64,000 nucleotides of DNA, from assembly GCA_900167215.1 (NCBI GenBank), contig FUZS01000003.1, positions 186,001 through 250,000 of the forward strand. Direction: 5' to 3'. Source of the DNA: [Eubacterium] yurii. GTDB lineage: Bacteria; Bacillota; Clostridia; Peptostreptococcales; Filifactoraceae. Under the pieces are notes generated by a model. The model ran no database searches, had not been told where the DNA came from, and saw nothing but the letters and a program-made list of their open reading frames with translations. Shown here piece after piece: positions 27,094-36,040 of this stretch. The first letter of the stretch is position 1; every line of letters starts with the position of its first letter. The translations under genes and the position numbers were made by a program.

Positions 27094-27762
27094 ATGATAG
27101 GAGTAAGTGATATAATTAGCAGTAATTTAATGAAAAAGACTGATGCCTTTGCTACTGATAAGCTCGGAATACCTTCTATTATCTTGATGGAAAATGCAGG
27201 ACTAAATAGTTACAATATATTAAAAAATAAACCATATAATACTTACACTATAGTATGTGGCGTAGGCAACAACGGAGGTGACGGTCTTGTCCTTGCTAAA
27301 CATTTGTTTGTTGCCAAAAAAATTATTTACCTTAATATAATTGGAGATATAGATAAACAAAGCAATAACTTCAGAGAAAATCTTAACATATTAAAAAAAA
27401 TGGGATTAAATTATAGACTTATAAAAAACTCTGAAATTGATCTTGAAATATTGAAGAATCAAATAGAAAGAAGTGATGCTGTAGTTGATGCTATATTTGG
27501 TATAGGACTGGCAAGAGAAGTATCTGGACTTTTCGCACAAACTATAGACACCATAAATCAATACTCAAAGTATACCGTATCTCTGGATATACCTTCAGGT
27601 TTGGAAGCTGACAACGGCACTGTTCTTGGAACTTGTATAAAAGCAAATAAAACCATAACATTCTACAAGGTAAAAAATGCCCTTGTAAACGAACCTAAAT
27701 ACTGTGGTGAAATTGAAATTGTGAGTATTGGTATACCATACGATTTAAATATTGAAGCCTAA
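27094..27762 (+). CDS. NAD(P)HX epimerase domain protein (YjeF_N/NnrE), stand-alone
   Basis: A 222-residue YjeF_N-domain protein. It shows MENAGLNSYNIL, the nucleotide loop VCGVGNNGGDGLVLAKHL, DAIFGIGLAREVSG, and SLDIPSGLEADNGTV, the pattern of NAD(P)HX epimerase, which repairs hydrated NAD(P)H. Most bacterial homologues are fused to the ADP-dependent dehydratase NnrD; here the protein ends after the epimerase domain and no dehydratase gene follows. It starts 3 bases after the ligase stop with AAGGAG upstream. Confidence 0.85.
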   Translation: MIGVSDIISSNLMKKTDAFATDKLGIPSIILMENAGLNSYNILKNKPYNTYTIVCGVGNNGGDGLVLAKHLFVAKKIIYLNIIGDIDKQSNNFRENLNILKKMGLNYRLIKNSEIDLEILKNQIERSDAVVDAIFGIGLAREVSGLFAQTIDTINQYSKYTVSLDIPSGLEADNGTVLGTCIKANKTITFYKVKNALVNEPKYCGEIEIVSIGIPYDLNIEA

Positions 27763-27986
27763 TTAATTCTTTGCTACCTAATCAATAAAATGTGAAGTAA
27801 ACAGAAAAATCATTTCAACAAATATATTATACTATCTATTTGTTAAATTAATGGATAGATTTTGCTAAGGAAAATTATTTTATTATTTGGATTATATAAG
27901 TTGCAGTATGAATAATAAAATTATATTTTCCATAGTTCTAAGAAAGTTTAGTTTTACTACTCTTGGTTAATAAAATTTTCATATTG

Positions 27987-28215
27987 TACTAAAAACCAAT
28001 TAAATAATCTTAAAAATATATTAATACTAATCACCATTTATAATGCCAAGAATTCTATTTTACTAAATTACATGTTTTTCTGATTATAAATAATTTTACT
28101 GAACTGGAACCACATGGCTTTTTGATAGGTTTTTAGTGTAAATACGGTTGTTGAAAACCAAAAAAATAATATTTCAGTAAATCTAAGTATATGACATTAT
28201 AAACGTTGATTAGCA
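27987..28215 (+). mobile_element. Family B element (outer), interrupted by a second family B element
   Basis: The left end TACTAAAAACC at 27987 and the next 27 bases match the intact copy at 47014 closely. The sequence then stops at 28024 and resumes at about 28142, ending CATTATAAA ... TTGATTAGCA at 28215. Joining the two parts restores the order of the intact copy (TTGAAAAC, AATAATATTTC, CATTATAAA). One terminal base has changed (TAGCA for TAGTA), so this is probably an older copy. Confidence 0.7.
28025..28138 (-). mobile_element. Family B element (inner), inserted in inverted orientation
   Basis: A 114-bp element with ends TACTAATCACC (28025) and GGTTTTTAGTG (28138). Its right-end block CATTTATAATG is the complement of the conserved CATTATAAA block of the intact copy. 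TAA flanks it on both sides (28022-28024, 28139-28141), as expected for a 3-bp target duplication. Its interior has diverged from the other copies. Confidence 0.7.
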
Positions 28216-28216
28216 T

Positions 28217-28248
28217 AAAATAACCCTTGAATTCTCAAGGGTTATTTT
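28217..28248. terminator. Perfect palindrome, bidirectional terminator-like
   Basis: AAAATAACCCTTGA / TCAAGGGTTATTTT, a 14-bp perfect stem with a 4-base loop and U tract on both strands. It is about 235 bases downstream of the glgA stop (minus strand) and 455 bases after the epimerase gene, so it could insulate both. Confidence 0.75.
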
Positions 28249-28274
28249 ATAGTCTTTCTTAATAGTGCAAATAA

Positions 28275-28396
28275 TACTAAAATCTAATAGAATGATGGAT
28301 AAAGTGTTTTCAGTACATTTATAATAAAGTAATAAATCATATACTATTAAAAAAACTATTGATGAAAATTATCCATAGATTAAATAGATATTAGTA
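28275..28396 (+). mobile_element. Family A miniature inverted-repeat element, copy 2
   Basis: 122 bp, same orientation as the copy at 4294. Left end TACTAAAATCTAATA ... ATGGATAA, right end TTATCCATAGATTAAATAG ... ATATTAGTA. The interior shares TTTCAGT and ATTTATAATA-like blocks with copy 1. TAA flanks both ends (28272-28274, 28397-28399). Confidence 0.75.
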
Positions 28397-28481
28397 TAAA
28401 ATAATTTTTTAAACAATTTTTTCTGCAACTATAATTTGCTTAGTTATGAAAAGTCTAACCGCTTTTTTTCTGCAATAATTA

Positions 28482-29891
28482 TTACAATATACTTTCATAC
28501 AATCGTATATATTCTTCTCCCGGTTTATCCCAACTGAAATCCTCATTCATAGCTGACTCTATAAGTTTATTGAAATCTGCTCTATTATCATAGTATAGTC
28601 CTACAGCCTTTTGAAGGGTAAAAAGCATTTCATGTGCATTATAGTTTTTGAAAGTAAATCCATTACCTTCCTTGGTATACATATTGTATGCTTTCACAGT
28701 ATCATTTAGACCTCCTGTTTCTCTGACTACAGGAAGTGAACCGTATCTCATCGCTATCATCTGAGATAAACCACATGGTTCAAATTGTGAAGGCATAAGA
28801 TAAAGGTCACTTGATGCATAAACTTTAGAAGCAAAATAGTCATCGTATTTTATAATGGCTCTCATTTTATCTCTATAAGCATATTCTTTTCCCCTAAAGT
28901 TATTTTCATACATATTATCGCCTGTGCCCAAAACTATAAATTGCACATTCATTGAGAGTATTTCATCAATTACTGCATTTACAAGGTCAAGTCCTTTTTG
29001 ATTTGTAAGTCTTGAAACCATACCTATAATAGGAATATTTTCATTTTGCGGAAGATCCATTTCCTTTTGAAATGCTATTTTATTTTTATATTTCCCTTCT
29101 ATATCTTTCTTATTGTACTCAAAAGATAAAAACTTATCTTTCTCAGGATTAAATGTATCAAAGTCAATTCCATTTAATATGCCCACCATCTTATACTCAT
29201 ATTGTTTTATAAGTCCATGAAGACCTTCACCATAATATTCATTTTTTATTTCTTCAAGGTACGTTGGACTTACAGTAGTAACTTTATCAGCGAAAACTAT
29301 AGCAGCTTTTAAATAATTTGCATTTCCAAAATACAACATCTTTTCTTCAGTAGCGTAGTATGGAGGAAGTCCCAGCATATCAAATACCATGCTAAAAGGA
29401 TAAACGCCCTGAAATCTTAAATTGTGAATAGTAAATACCGTTTTTAGTTGAATATTGTATTCTCTAACTAATGGAATAGTCATAGCAGTCTGCCAGTCAT
29501 GTGCATGAAGCACATCATAATCTCTGAAATGTCTTATAATTGTTTCTATAACAGCTTTTGAAAAGAAAGTAAATCTCTCTCCGTCATCCGGCTCTCCATA
29601 AACAGTATTTCTATCAAAATACTGTTTATTATCTATAAAGTAAAAATTTATACCATCCATCACCTTTTTCAATACTCCAACATATTGATGTCTATATCCG
29701 AGAGAAATATAAAATTCATCTATAAGTTCTAAGTCTCTATTATCTTGTCTTATTCTTTCATACAAAGGAAGTATAACGGAACATTCCTGACCTTTTTCTA
29801 CAAGTGCCTTTGGGAGGGAGTAAACTACATCACCTAATCCACCAACTTTTACAAAAGGATAGCATTCAGCTGCACAAAATAAAATTTTCAT
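28482..29891 (-). CDS. glgA: Glycogen synthase
   Basis: A 469-residue GT5 enzyme that elongates glycogen from ADP-glucose. The N terminus has the KVGGLGDVVYSLPKAL (KxGGL) ADP-glucose motif, the middle HAHDWQT, and the C-terminal FEPCGLSQMIAMRYGSLPVVR catalytic region. It follows glgD with its ATG directly after the stop. No branching enzyme or phosphorylase gene is in the window. Confidence 0.96.
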   Translation of the reverse strand: MKILFCAAECYPFVKVGGLGDVVYSLPKALVEKGQECSVILPLYERIRQDNRDLELIDEFYISLGYRHQYVGVLKKVMDGINFYFIDNKQYFDRNTVYGEPDDGERFTFFSKAVIETIIRHFRDYDVLHAHDWQTAMTIPLVREYNIQLKTVFTIHNLRFQGVYPFSMVFDMLGLPPYYATEEKMLYFGNANYLKAAIVFADKVTTVSPTYLEEIKNEYYGEGLHGLIKQYEYKMVGILNGIDFDTFNPEKDKFLSFEYNKKDIEGKYKNKIAFQKEMDLPQNENIPIIGMVSRLTNQKGLDLVNAVIDEILSMNVQFIVLGTGDNMYENNFRGKEYAYRDKMRAIIKYDDYFASKVYASSDLYLMPSQFEPCGLSQMIAMRYGSLPVVRETGGLNDTVKAYNMYTKEGNGFTFKNYNAHEMLFTLQKAVGLYYDNRADFNKLIESAMNEDFSWDKPGEEYIRLYESIL

Positions 29892-31013
29892 CTAAACTAT
29901 ACCCCCCTTTTTTATTATAACAGGCATATTAAAATCACCAATAAGTTTTCTAGAACTTGTAATCGTAACGCTTTTATCACTTATCATATTACTAACATAA
30001 GCATTTTCTTCAATTATACAATTTTGCATAACTATGCTGTTTTCTACAACAGCACCTTTTGCTATCTTAACCTTTCTCGATATTATGGAATTTTTTACTG
30101 TTCCTTCTATTAGGCACCCCGATGAAATAATGCTGTTTTCTACCTTGGAATCACTGGAAAAATAAGTTGGAGCCTCATCTTTAATCTTAGTATATATTAA
30201 CCCATTAGGATTTCTAAATATCTCATCAGAAACTTCTTCTCTTAATATGTCTCTACTAAATTCTCTATAACTCCTAATATCATTTATACATTTTACATAA
30301 CCATTAAATTTAAATAAATTCACATCAGATTTTAAAAGTTGGGCATTAATTGAATCAATCAAATACATATGTTCACCTGATTGTACAGTGTCTAAAATCA
30401 TCTTTAAAAATGCATCTTTTTTCATTATAACGCAGTCCATGGAAATGTTCTGCTTACTTTTAGAACACATATTCTTACCAATACTACTTATTTTTCCATT
30501 AGTAATGGTATATATATACGAACCAAAAAAACTCAAGTGAGCGTCATCAATTTCCTTATACATTGCAGTAATTTCCGCTCCGGAATTAATATGAGAATCA
30601 AAAAGAATATTGAAATTGAAATTGTATATCATATAAGGAGTTGTAACTAATATATATTCTTGATTTGAACGTGAAATAAAATCTATATTCTCATTAATAT
30701 TTTGTATATCTCCCCTTGCAAGTTTTTCATTGATTTCATAGCTGTTTGAAAAAAGATATAATCCATCTTTTATTCTATCCAAATCCCATGGAGCCCCATC
30801 ACCTAAATGTTCATTTAACGAACGAACTTTTCTCTGTGCAAACAGTCCTACATTGAATATTCCTGAATTTGTTATGTTGGATAAAATAAAATCTATCAAT
30901 CTGTACCTTCCACCAATAGGAAGAGAAGCCACCGGTCTTTCATCTGTCAAATCTCTCATGTCTATATTATCTTCATTTAAACTCATTAGAGCCATCAAAT
31001 CACTCTTACTCAC
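29892..31013 (-). CDS. glgD: GlgD subunit of glucose-1-phosphate adenylyltransferase
   Basis: A 373-residue homologue of GlgC lacking the N-terminal catalytic GGxGxRL loop (it begins with [21 protein letters not shown] instead, shown here in part) but keeping [13 protein letters not shown] and the C-terminal left-handed beta-helix. In Firmicutes GlgD is a largely non-catalytic partner that activates GlgC. It starts with GTG 31013 inside the end of glgC (8-base overlap). Confidence 0.92.
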   Translation of the reverse strand: MSKSDLMALMSLNEDNIDMRDLTDERPVASLPIGGRYRLIDFILSNITNSGIFNVGLFAQRKVRSLNEHLGDGAPWDLDRIKDGLYLFSNSYEINEKLARGDIQNINENIDFISRSNQEYILVTTPYMIYNFNFNILFDSHINSGAEITAMYKEIDDAHLSFFGSYIYTITNGKISSIGKNMCSKSKQNISMDCVIMKKDAFLKMILDTVQSGEHMYLIDSINAQLLKSDVNLFKFNGYVKCINDIRSYREFSRDILREEVSDEIFRNPNGLIYTKIKDEAPTYFSSDSKVENSIISSGCLIEGTVKNSIISRKVKIAKGAVVENSIVMQNCIIEENAYVSNMISDKSVTITSSRKLIGDFNMPVIIKKGGIV

Positions 31014-32151
31014 TTATTTCACCTCTCAATTCCATATTATTTCCAACAGAATAAAGTTTTCCATCTTTATCACAAACATTTACACCTTCATGTATCATGA
31101 CATTTTCTCCTATTATGGACTTAATAATATGCGCATTCCTACCCACAAAGGTATTGCTCATTATTACACTATCCTCCACAATAGCACCTTCCTCTACTTC
31201 AACACTTGAAGAGATAACGCTGTTTCTGACTGTTCCCTTTATTATTGCTCCATCAGAAACTATGGAGTTATCCAATACAGCATCCTTTGAGATATATAAC
31301 GGAGGTAAAGATTTATTATGAGAACGTATCTGCCAAGAGCTGTCAAAAAGATTAAGTTGATTACCCATATCAAGTAAATCCATATTTGACTCCCAATACG
31401 AAGAAAGTGTACCTACATCTTTCCAATAACCTTTAAATTTATAAGAAAATAACTTCTTATCTTGCCTTAATAACGAAGGTATTATATCTTGTCCAAAGTC
31501 AACCTTAGATCTTCCTTCTGTTTCGCAAATTTCGAACTCTTTTCTCAAAAGCTCCCAATTAAATATATATATACCCATAGATGCTAAGTTACTTTTTGGA
31601 TTATCCGGCTTTTCTTCAAATTCATATATACTTCCATCTTCATTAGTATTCATTATTCCAAATCTTGGAGCCTCATCCCAAGGTACTTCTATAACTGCAA
31701 TTGTGGCATCTGCATTATTTTTCTTATGAAAATCCAACATTTTTTTATAATTCATCTTGTAAATATGGTCTCCTGACAAAACCAAAAGATACTCCGGATT
31801 AAAAGAATCAATGAACTCTTTATTCTGTTCAATAGCATGCGCTGTACCCTTATAAAAATTTTGCTCTTTTTCACTCATGTAAGGCGGCAATATGTACGCA
31901 CCACCATCTCTTCTATTAAGACCCCAAGATGCACCGATGCCTATATGGTTGTGTAATTCAAAAGGTTTATACTGTGTAAGAATACCTACAGTATCAATAT
32001 TGGAATTAGCACAGTTTGAAATTACAAAATCTATTACTCTGTACTTTGCTCCAAATGGAACAGCAGGCTTTGCTAAGTTTTCAGTAAACATCTTTAATCT
32101 ACTACCTTGACCACCAGCTAATATCATAGCAATAATCTCTTTTTTCTTCAT
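31006..32151 (-). CDS. glgC: Glucose-1-phosphate adenylyltransferase, catalytic subunit
   Basis: A 381-residue ADP-glucose pyrophosphorylase, the committed step of glycogen synthesis. It has the nucleotide loop [44 protein letters not shown], the substrate-binding [10 protein letters not shown] and a C-terminal hexapeptide beta-helix ([20 protein letters not shown]). GGGGAGG precedes ATG 32151. First gene of glgC-glgD-glgA. Confidence 0.96.
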   Translation of the reverse strand: MKKKEIIAMILAGGQGSRLKMFTENLAKPAVPFGAKYRVIDFVISNCANSNIDTVGILTQYKPFELHNHIGIGASWGLNRRDGGAYILPPYMSEKEQNFYKGTAHAIEQNKEFIDSFNPEYLLVLSGDHIYKMNYKKMLDFHKKNNADATIAVIEVPWDEAPRFGIMNTNEDGSIYEFEEKPDNPKSNLASMGIYIFNWELLRKEFEICETEGRSKVDFGQDIIPSLLRQDKKLFSYKFKGYWKDVGTLSSYWESNMDLLDMGNQLNLFDSSWQIRSHNKSLPPLYISKDAVLDNSIVSDGAIIKGTVRNSVISSSVEVEEGAIVEDSVIMSNTFVGRNAHIIKSIIGENVMIHEGVNVCDKDGKLYSVGNNMELRGEISE

Positions 32152-32870
32152 ATAGACCTCCCCTTATAAATAAAATCTTCGTTAAATTATTACAAGTTAA
32201 TAAATCATTAAAACTGATACATTATTTACCAAAACTTCAATCTTAATTTTTTTAGTTTTAAATATAATTATTTTGAGAATTTGAGGTACATTAAGTCAAA
32301 AAATACACAAATACAAATCTCTTTAGTAACGCTTTCTAAAAATATATATAAGTTCCAACATAGTAAACCACTTAATAAATTTTATCTATTTAATATTAGG
32401 TACAAGTTTGAAATTATTTATCTTATTTTAGCAGTTATTATAACAATAAAAAAATAAATATACAAGTGTTTTTTACTACAGTTTCATAGAAAAAAATAAG
32501 TAGAATATAAAACAGTGATACAAATAAATACAATCTCATTAAAAAACTAAATCAAAAAATTACACTTTTCAAGATGAAAAATACATTAAATGTATTGAAA
32601 TTTGAGTATATTTTAAAAAAACGTCATACTTTACATAGCATTTTCAGTGTTTTCATTTTTTTGATAAATATTCAAAATTCAATAAAAATTATTTTGAATA
32701 TTGTATGTCAGGTAGTGTATTAAAAAAAATACTAAATACTTAAATTTCAACTAAAATCATAATAATTTTATCAGAAAAGTTGAGTAAAAGAATTTTAAAA
32801 TATCATTTTTGTAATTTTATAAAAATAATATTTCAAAAAAATAATTTTGCTAAAATTTATTCATTACTTA
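32152..32870. other. Long divergent interval between glgC and the lactate operon
   Basis: About 720 bases without a credible gene, very AT-rich. It contains a 12-bp perfect inverted repeat AATATTCAAAAT (32667-32678) / ATTTTGAATATT (32691-32702) with a 12-base loop, about 170 bases upstream of the lactate promoter. This could be a regulator site or a terminator. No riboswitch motif was recognised. Confidence 0.55.
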
Positions 32871-32899
32871 TTGACAATATTTTATAATAGTAATATAAT
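32871..32899 (+). promoter_or_regulatory. Consensus sigma-A promoter of the lactate operon
   Basis: TTGACA (32871-32876), 17-base spacer, TATAAT (32894-32899): a perfect match to both hexamers and spacing. The start site would be near 32906, giving a leader of under 30 bases with GGAGGTGG at 32921-32928. Confidence 0.88.
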
Positions 32900-32933
32900 T
32901 CAAATATAAAAATTTGATATGGAGGTGGTCTCT

Positions 32934-34505
32934 TTGTTGTCGTTGTTAAATTTTATTTTGGCATTGTTGCCTATAATTTTTTTGATTATTGTTCTTAGCT
33001 TTCTAAAAATGCCAGGTTTTAAAGCATGTCCTATTGCCCTTGTTATTGCTGTATTAGAAGCAATAATTATATGGAAACAGAATGTCTTGGATGTTTTTAC
33101 AGCATTTCTTGAAGGTATGGTAATGGCAATTTGGCCAATATGTTTGGTTATTATTGCTGCAATCTTTGTTTATAATCTTGTAGTACATACAAAATACATG
33201 GAAGTCATCAAACAAATGTTGGCATCTGTATCAAGAGATAAGCGTATCCTTGTGTTGATAATTTCATGGGGGTTCGGTGCCTTTATGGAAGGTATGGCAG
33301 GTTTTGGTACTGCTGTGGCTATTCCTGCCGGTATACTTGTAGCTTTAGGATTCGAGCCTCTTTTTGCTGCAGTTGTCTGTCTGGTTGCAAATACTACTCC
33401 GGTTGCCTTTGGTTCTATAGGGATACCGGCGGTAACTGCTATAAATATTACAGGTCTAGATCCTGTTACTACTGCTGCAAGTATAGTAGTTCAACTTACC
33501 ATAATGAATATCTTGGTACCGTTCTTCCTTGTTGCGATGGTTGGAAAACATAGCGGAAAAAGCTTTTCTGAATCATTTAAAGGAGTAGGTATAATAACAT
33601 TGCTTTCAGGTTTAAGTTTTTTAATACCTCAGTACTTAACAGCCAGGTTGATAGGTCCTGAGTTGCCTTCTGTACTGGGTTCAGTTATTTGTATGGCCGT
33701 TACAATTGTAGCAACAAGAAAGTTTGGTAAGGCTGAAACTGATTTTGACATCCCTGTTAGTGAATCTCACACAGAAAGCATATCCTCAAATAAGGCCTTT
33801 GTTGCTTGCAGTCCTTTTATCTTAGTTCTATTATTCTTGGTGATTACTTCTTCAATATTCCCTTTTATAAGAGGTCCTTTAGCTTCAGTTAAATCATCTG
33901 TAATGATATACACCGGTAAGGGTGCAACACCATACACATTTTCTTGGTTGGTTACTCCCGGTGTGTTGATTATACTTGCCGGTATTCTTGGTGGACTTAT
34001 ACAAAAATGTCCTTTTGCTGAGATAATGACTGTTCTGAAAAAATCAATAATTCAAATGGTCAAAACTGTAATAACAATAATCTCTGTTATTGCAACAGCT
34101 AAAATAATGGGATACTCAGGTATGACTCAAGAAATCGCTGACTTTATGGTAAAAGTAACAGGAAATATGTATCCTTTAATTTCACCACTTATTGGAGCAA
34201 TTGGAACTTTTGTTACAGGTAGCTCTACTTCAAGTAGCGTATTATTTGCAAAGCTACAAGCTTCTACAGCAGAATCTCTTAAAATGGATCAGGTTTGGCT
34301 TGTTGCAGCAAATACACTTGGTTCTACAGCAGGAAAAATTGTTTCTCCTCAAAGTATAGCTGTAGCTACAGCAGCAGCAAATATAGTTGGAGAAGAAAGT
34401 AAAATATTAAACTCAGTCGTTAAATACTTCGTAATTTTCATAGTAATCTATGGCTTAGTGGTATTTTTAGGACAATCCGTTTTCGTAGGGTCAATTTTTG
34501 TGTGA
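32934..34505 (+). CDS. lctP: L-lactate permease (LctP family)
   Basis: A 523-residue membrane protein with twelve or more hydrophobic segments, of the LctP/LldP lactate permease family: GFGAFMEGMAGFGTAVAIPAG (in part), LVANTTPVAFGSIG, and the C-terminal TGSSTSSSVLFAKLQ and GSTAGKIVSPQSIAVA. It imports lactate, perhaps glycolate, with protons. The start is taken as TTG 32934, 6 bases after GGAGGTGG; an ATG at 32919 would lie before that site. It heads the cluster with lactate dehydrogenase and EtfBA. Confidence 0.92.
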   Translation: MLSLLNFILALLPIIFLIIVLSFLKMPGFKACPIALVIAVLEAIIIWKQNVLDVFTAFLEGMVMAIWPICLVIIAAIFVYNLVVHTKYMEVIKQMLASVSRDKRILVLIISWGFGAFMEGMAGFGTAVAIPAGILVALGFEPLFAAVVCLVANTTPVAFGSIGIPAVTAINITGLDPVTTAASIVVQLTIMNILVPFFLVAMVGKHSGKSFSESFKGVGIITLLSGLSFLIPQYLTARLIGPELPSVLGSVICMAVTIVATRKFGKAETDFDIPVSESHTESISSNKAFVACSPFILVLLFLVITSSIFPFIRGPLASVKSSVMIYTGKGATPYTFSWLVTPGVLIILAGILGGLIQKCPFAEIMTVLKKSIIQMVKTVITIISVIATAKIMGYSGMTQEIADFMVKVTGNMYPLISPLIGAIGTFVTGSSTSSSVLFAKLQASTAESLKMDQVWLVAANTLGSTAGKIVSPQSIAVATAAANIVGEESKILNSVVKYFVIFIVIYGLVVFLGQSVFVGSIFV

Positions 34506-34565
34506 TTTTATTTTAACAAATTGCACTTAATATAAAATTGAAAATATATTTTAAGGAGGAAAAAT

Positions 34566-35996
34566 ATGGGCGAACAAAAATATAATAAAGTTACTCCGGA
34601 ACTTATTGAAGAGTTCAAGAAGATAGTACCAGGAAAGGTACATACCGGAGATGAAATCAATGAAGATTTTTCTCACGATGAAATGCCAATATACGGTAAA
34701 GCATATCCGGAAGTTTTGATAGAAGCTACAAACACAGAAGATATAGCTAAGATAGTTAAACTTTGCTACGATAACAATGTAGTAGTTATTCCAAGAGGTG
34801 CTGGAACAGGACTTACAGGTGCAGCCGTTGCAATGCATGGTGGTATAATGCTTGATATGACTAAAATGAACAGAATTTTGGAATACGACAAAGAAAACTT
34901 TGTTGTAAAAGTTGAATCAGGCGTTTTGTTAAATGATTTAGCTGAAGATGCCTTAAAACAGGGGCTCCTTTACCCACCTGATCCAGGAGAAAAATTTGCA
35001 ACTTTAGGTGGAAATGTCGCTACAAACGCTGGTGGTATGAGAGCTGTCAAGTATGGTACTACAAGAGACTATGTAAGAGCCATGACTGTTGTTCTTCCAA
35101 CAGGAGATGTAGTTAGACTTGGAGCGACAGTTTCAAAAACAAGTACAGGATACAGCTTAATAAATCTTATGATAGGCTCTGAAGGTACATTAGGTATAAT
35201 TACTGAACTTACACTTAAGTTAATACCTGCTCCTAAGGAAACAGTGAGCTTGATAGTACCTTATGAAAACCTTGATGACTGTATATCAACAGTTCCTCAA
35301 ATATTCTTAAATCACTTGAATCCTCAAGCTGTTGAGTTTATGGAAAAAGAAATAGTTCTTGCTTCTGAAAGATATATAGGAAGGGCTGTCTATCCAAAAG
35401 AAGTTGAAGGTGTTGACGTAGGAGCTTACTTACTTCTTACTTTTGACGGTGAAGAAAAAGAACAATTGGAAGCCATCACTGAAAAGGCGGCAGAAGTTGT
35501 GTTAGAATGTGGTGCAGTTGATGTTCTTGTTGCAGATACACCTACTAAGAAAAAAGACGCATGGGCGGCAAGAAGCTCTTTCTTGGAAGCAATTGAAGCT
35601 GAAACTAAATTGCTTGACGAATGTGATGTTGTTGTACCTGTAAACCAAATTGCTAAATATATGAAATATGTATATGATTTTGGTTCAAAATTTGACTTTA
35701 CAGTTAAGAGTTTTGGTCATGCCGGTGATGGAAATCTACACATATACACATGCTCAAATGATATGGAATTAGATGAATTTAAAAAACAAGTTAAAGAATT
35801 CTTTGATGAAATATATAAAAAAGCAGCAGATATGGGTGGACTTATATCTGGAGAACATGGTATAGGTCTTGGTAAACGTGATTACTTGGCAGACTTTTCA
35901 GGTGAAGTATCGATGAGACTTATGAAGGGTATCAAAGAAGTATTTGATCCTAAGATGATATTAAATCCAGGTAAAGTATGCTATAAAGTAGATTAA
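34566..35996 (+). CDS. FAD-dependent lactate dehydrogenase / GlcD-type oxidase
   Basis: A 476-residue FAD-linked oxidoreductase of the GlcD/DLD family: FAD-binding PCMH domain (IPRGAGTGLTGAAVAMHGG, TLGGNVATNAGGMRAVKYG, GSEGTLGIITELTLKLIP) and C-terminal domain with FGHAGDGNLHIY and SGEHGIGLGKRDYL. It matches the LctD subunit of electron-confurcating lactate dehydrogenases, where EtfAB lets lactate reduce NAD while reduced ferredoxin is consumed. AAGGAGG precedes ATG 34566. The permease before and EtfBA after support lactate as substrate; glycolate is the alternative. Confidence 0.88.
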   Translation: MGEQKYNKVTPELIEEFKKIVPGKVHTGDEINEDFSHDEMPIYGKAYPEVLIEATNTEDIAKIVKLCYDNNVVVIPRGAGTGLTGAAVAMHGGIMLDMTKMNRILEYDKENFVVKVESGVLLNDLAEDALKQGLLYPPDPGEKFATLGGNVATNAGGMRAVKYGTTRDYVRAMTVVLPTGDVVRLGATVSKTSTGYSLINLMIGSEGTLGIITELTLKLIPAPKETVSLIVPYENLDDCISTVPQIFLNHLNPQAVEFMEKEIVLASERYIGRAVYPKEVEGVDVGAYLLLTFDGEEKEQLEAITEKAAEVVLECGAVDVLVADTPTKKKDAWAARSSFLEAIEAETKLLDECDVVVPVNQIAKYMKYVYDFGSKFDFTVKSFGHAGDGNLHIYTCSNDMELDEFKKQVKEFFDEIYKKAADMGGLISGEHGIGLGKRDYLADFSGEVSMRLMKGIKEVFDPKMILNPGKVCYKVD

Positions 35997-36040
35997 TGTT
36001 TGTTTATTTTTAAAATTATATTTTTAGGGAGGATTAAATT

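Larger units (their letters stand above)
27763..28481. other. 719-base gene-free interval filled with repeat elements
   Basis: No gene was found between the epimerase and glgA stop. The interval holds a nested pair of family B elements, a strong palindrome (28217-28248) and a family A element, each listed separately. The first 220 bases show nothing recognisable. Confidence 0.7.

Noticed and set aside
27826-27870. Possible fourth family A element (TACTATCTATTTGTTAAATT... ATGGATAG)
   Set aside because: Only a loose resemblance to one end; no matching second end or flanking triplet was found.
32919-32921. ATG as start of lctP
   Set aside because: It precedes the GGAGGTGG ribosome site and lies only about 13 bases from the inferred transcription start; TTG 32934 is better placed.
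33266-33553. Cys/Tyr-rich plus-strand frame inside lctP
   Set aside because: It overlaps the strongly supported permease gene in another frame and has no start signal.
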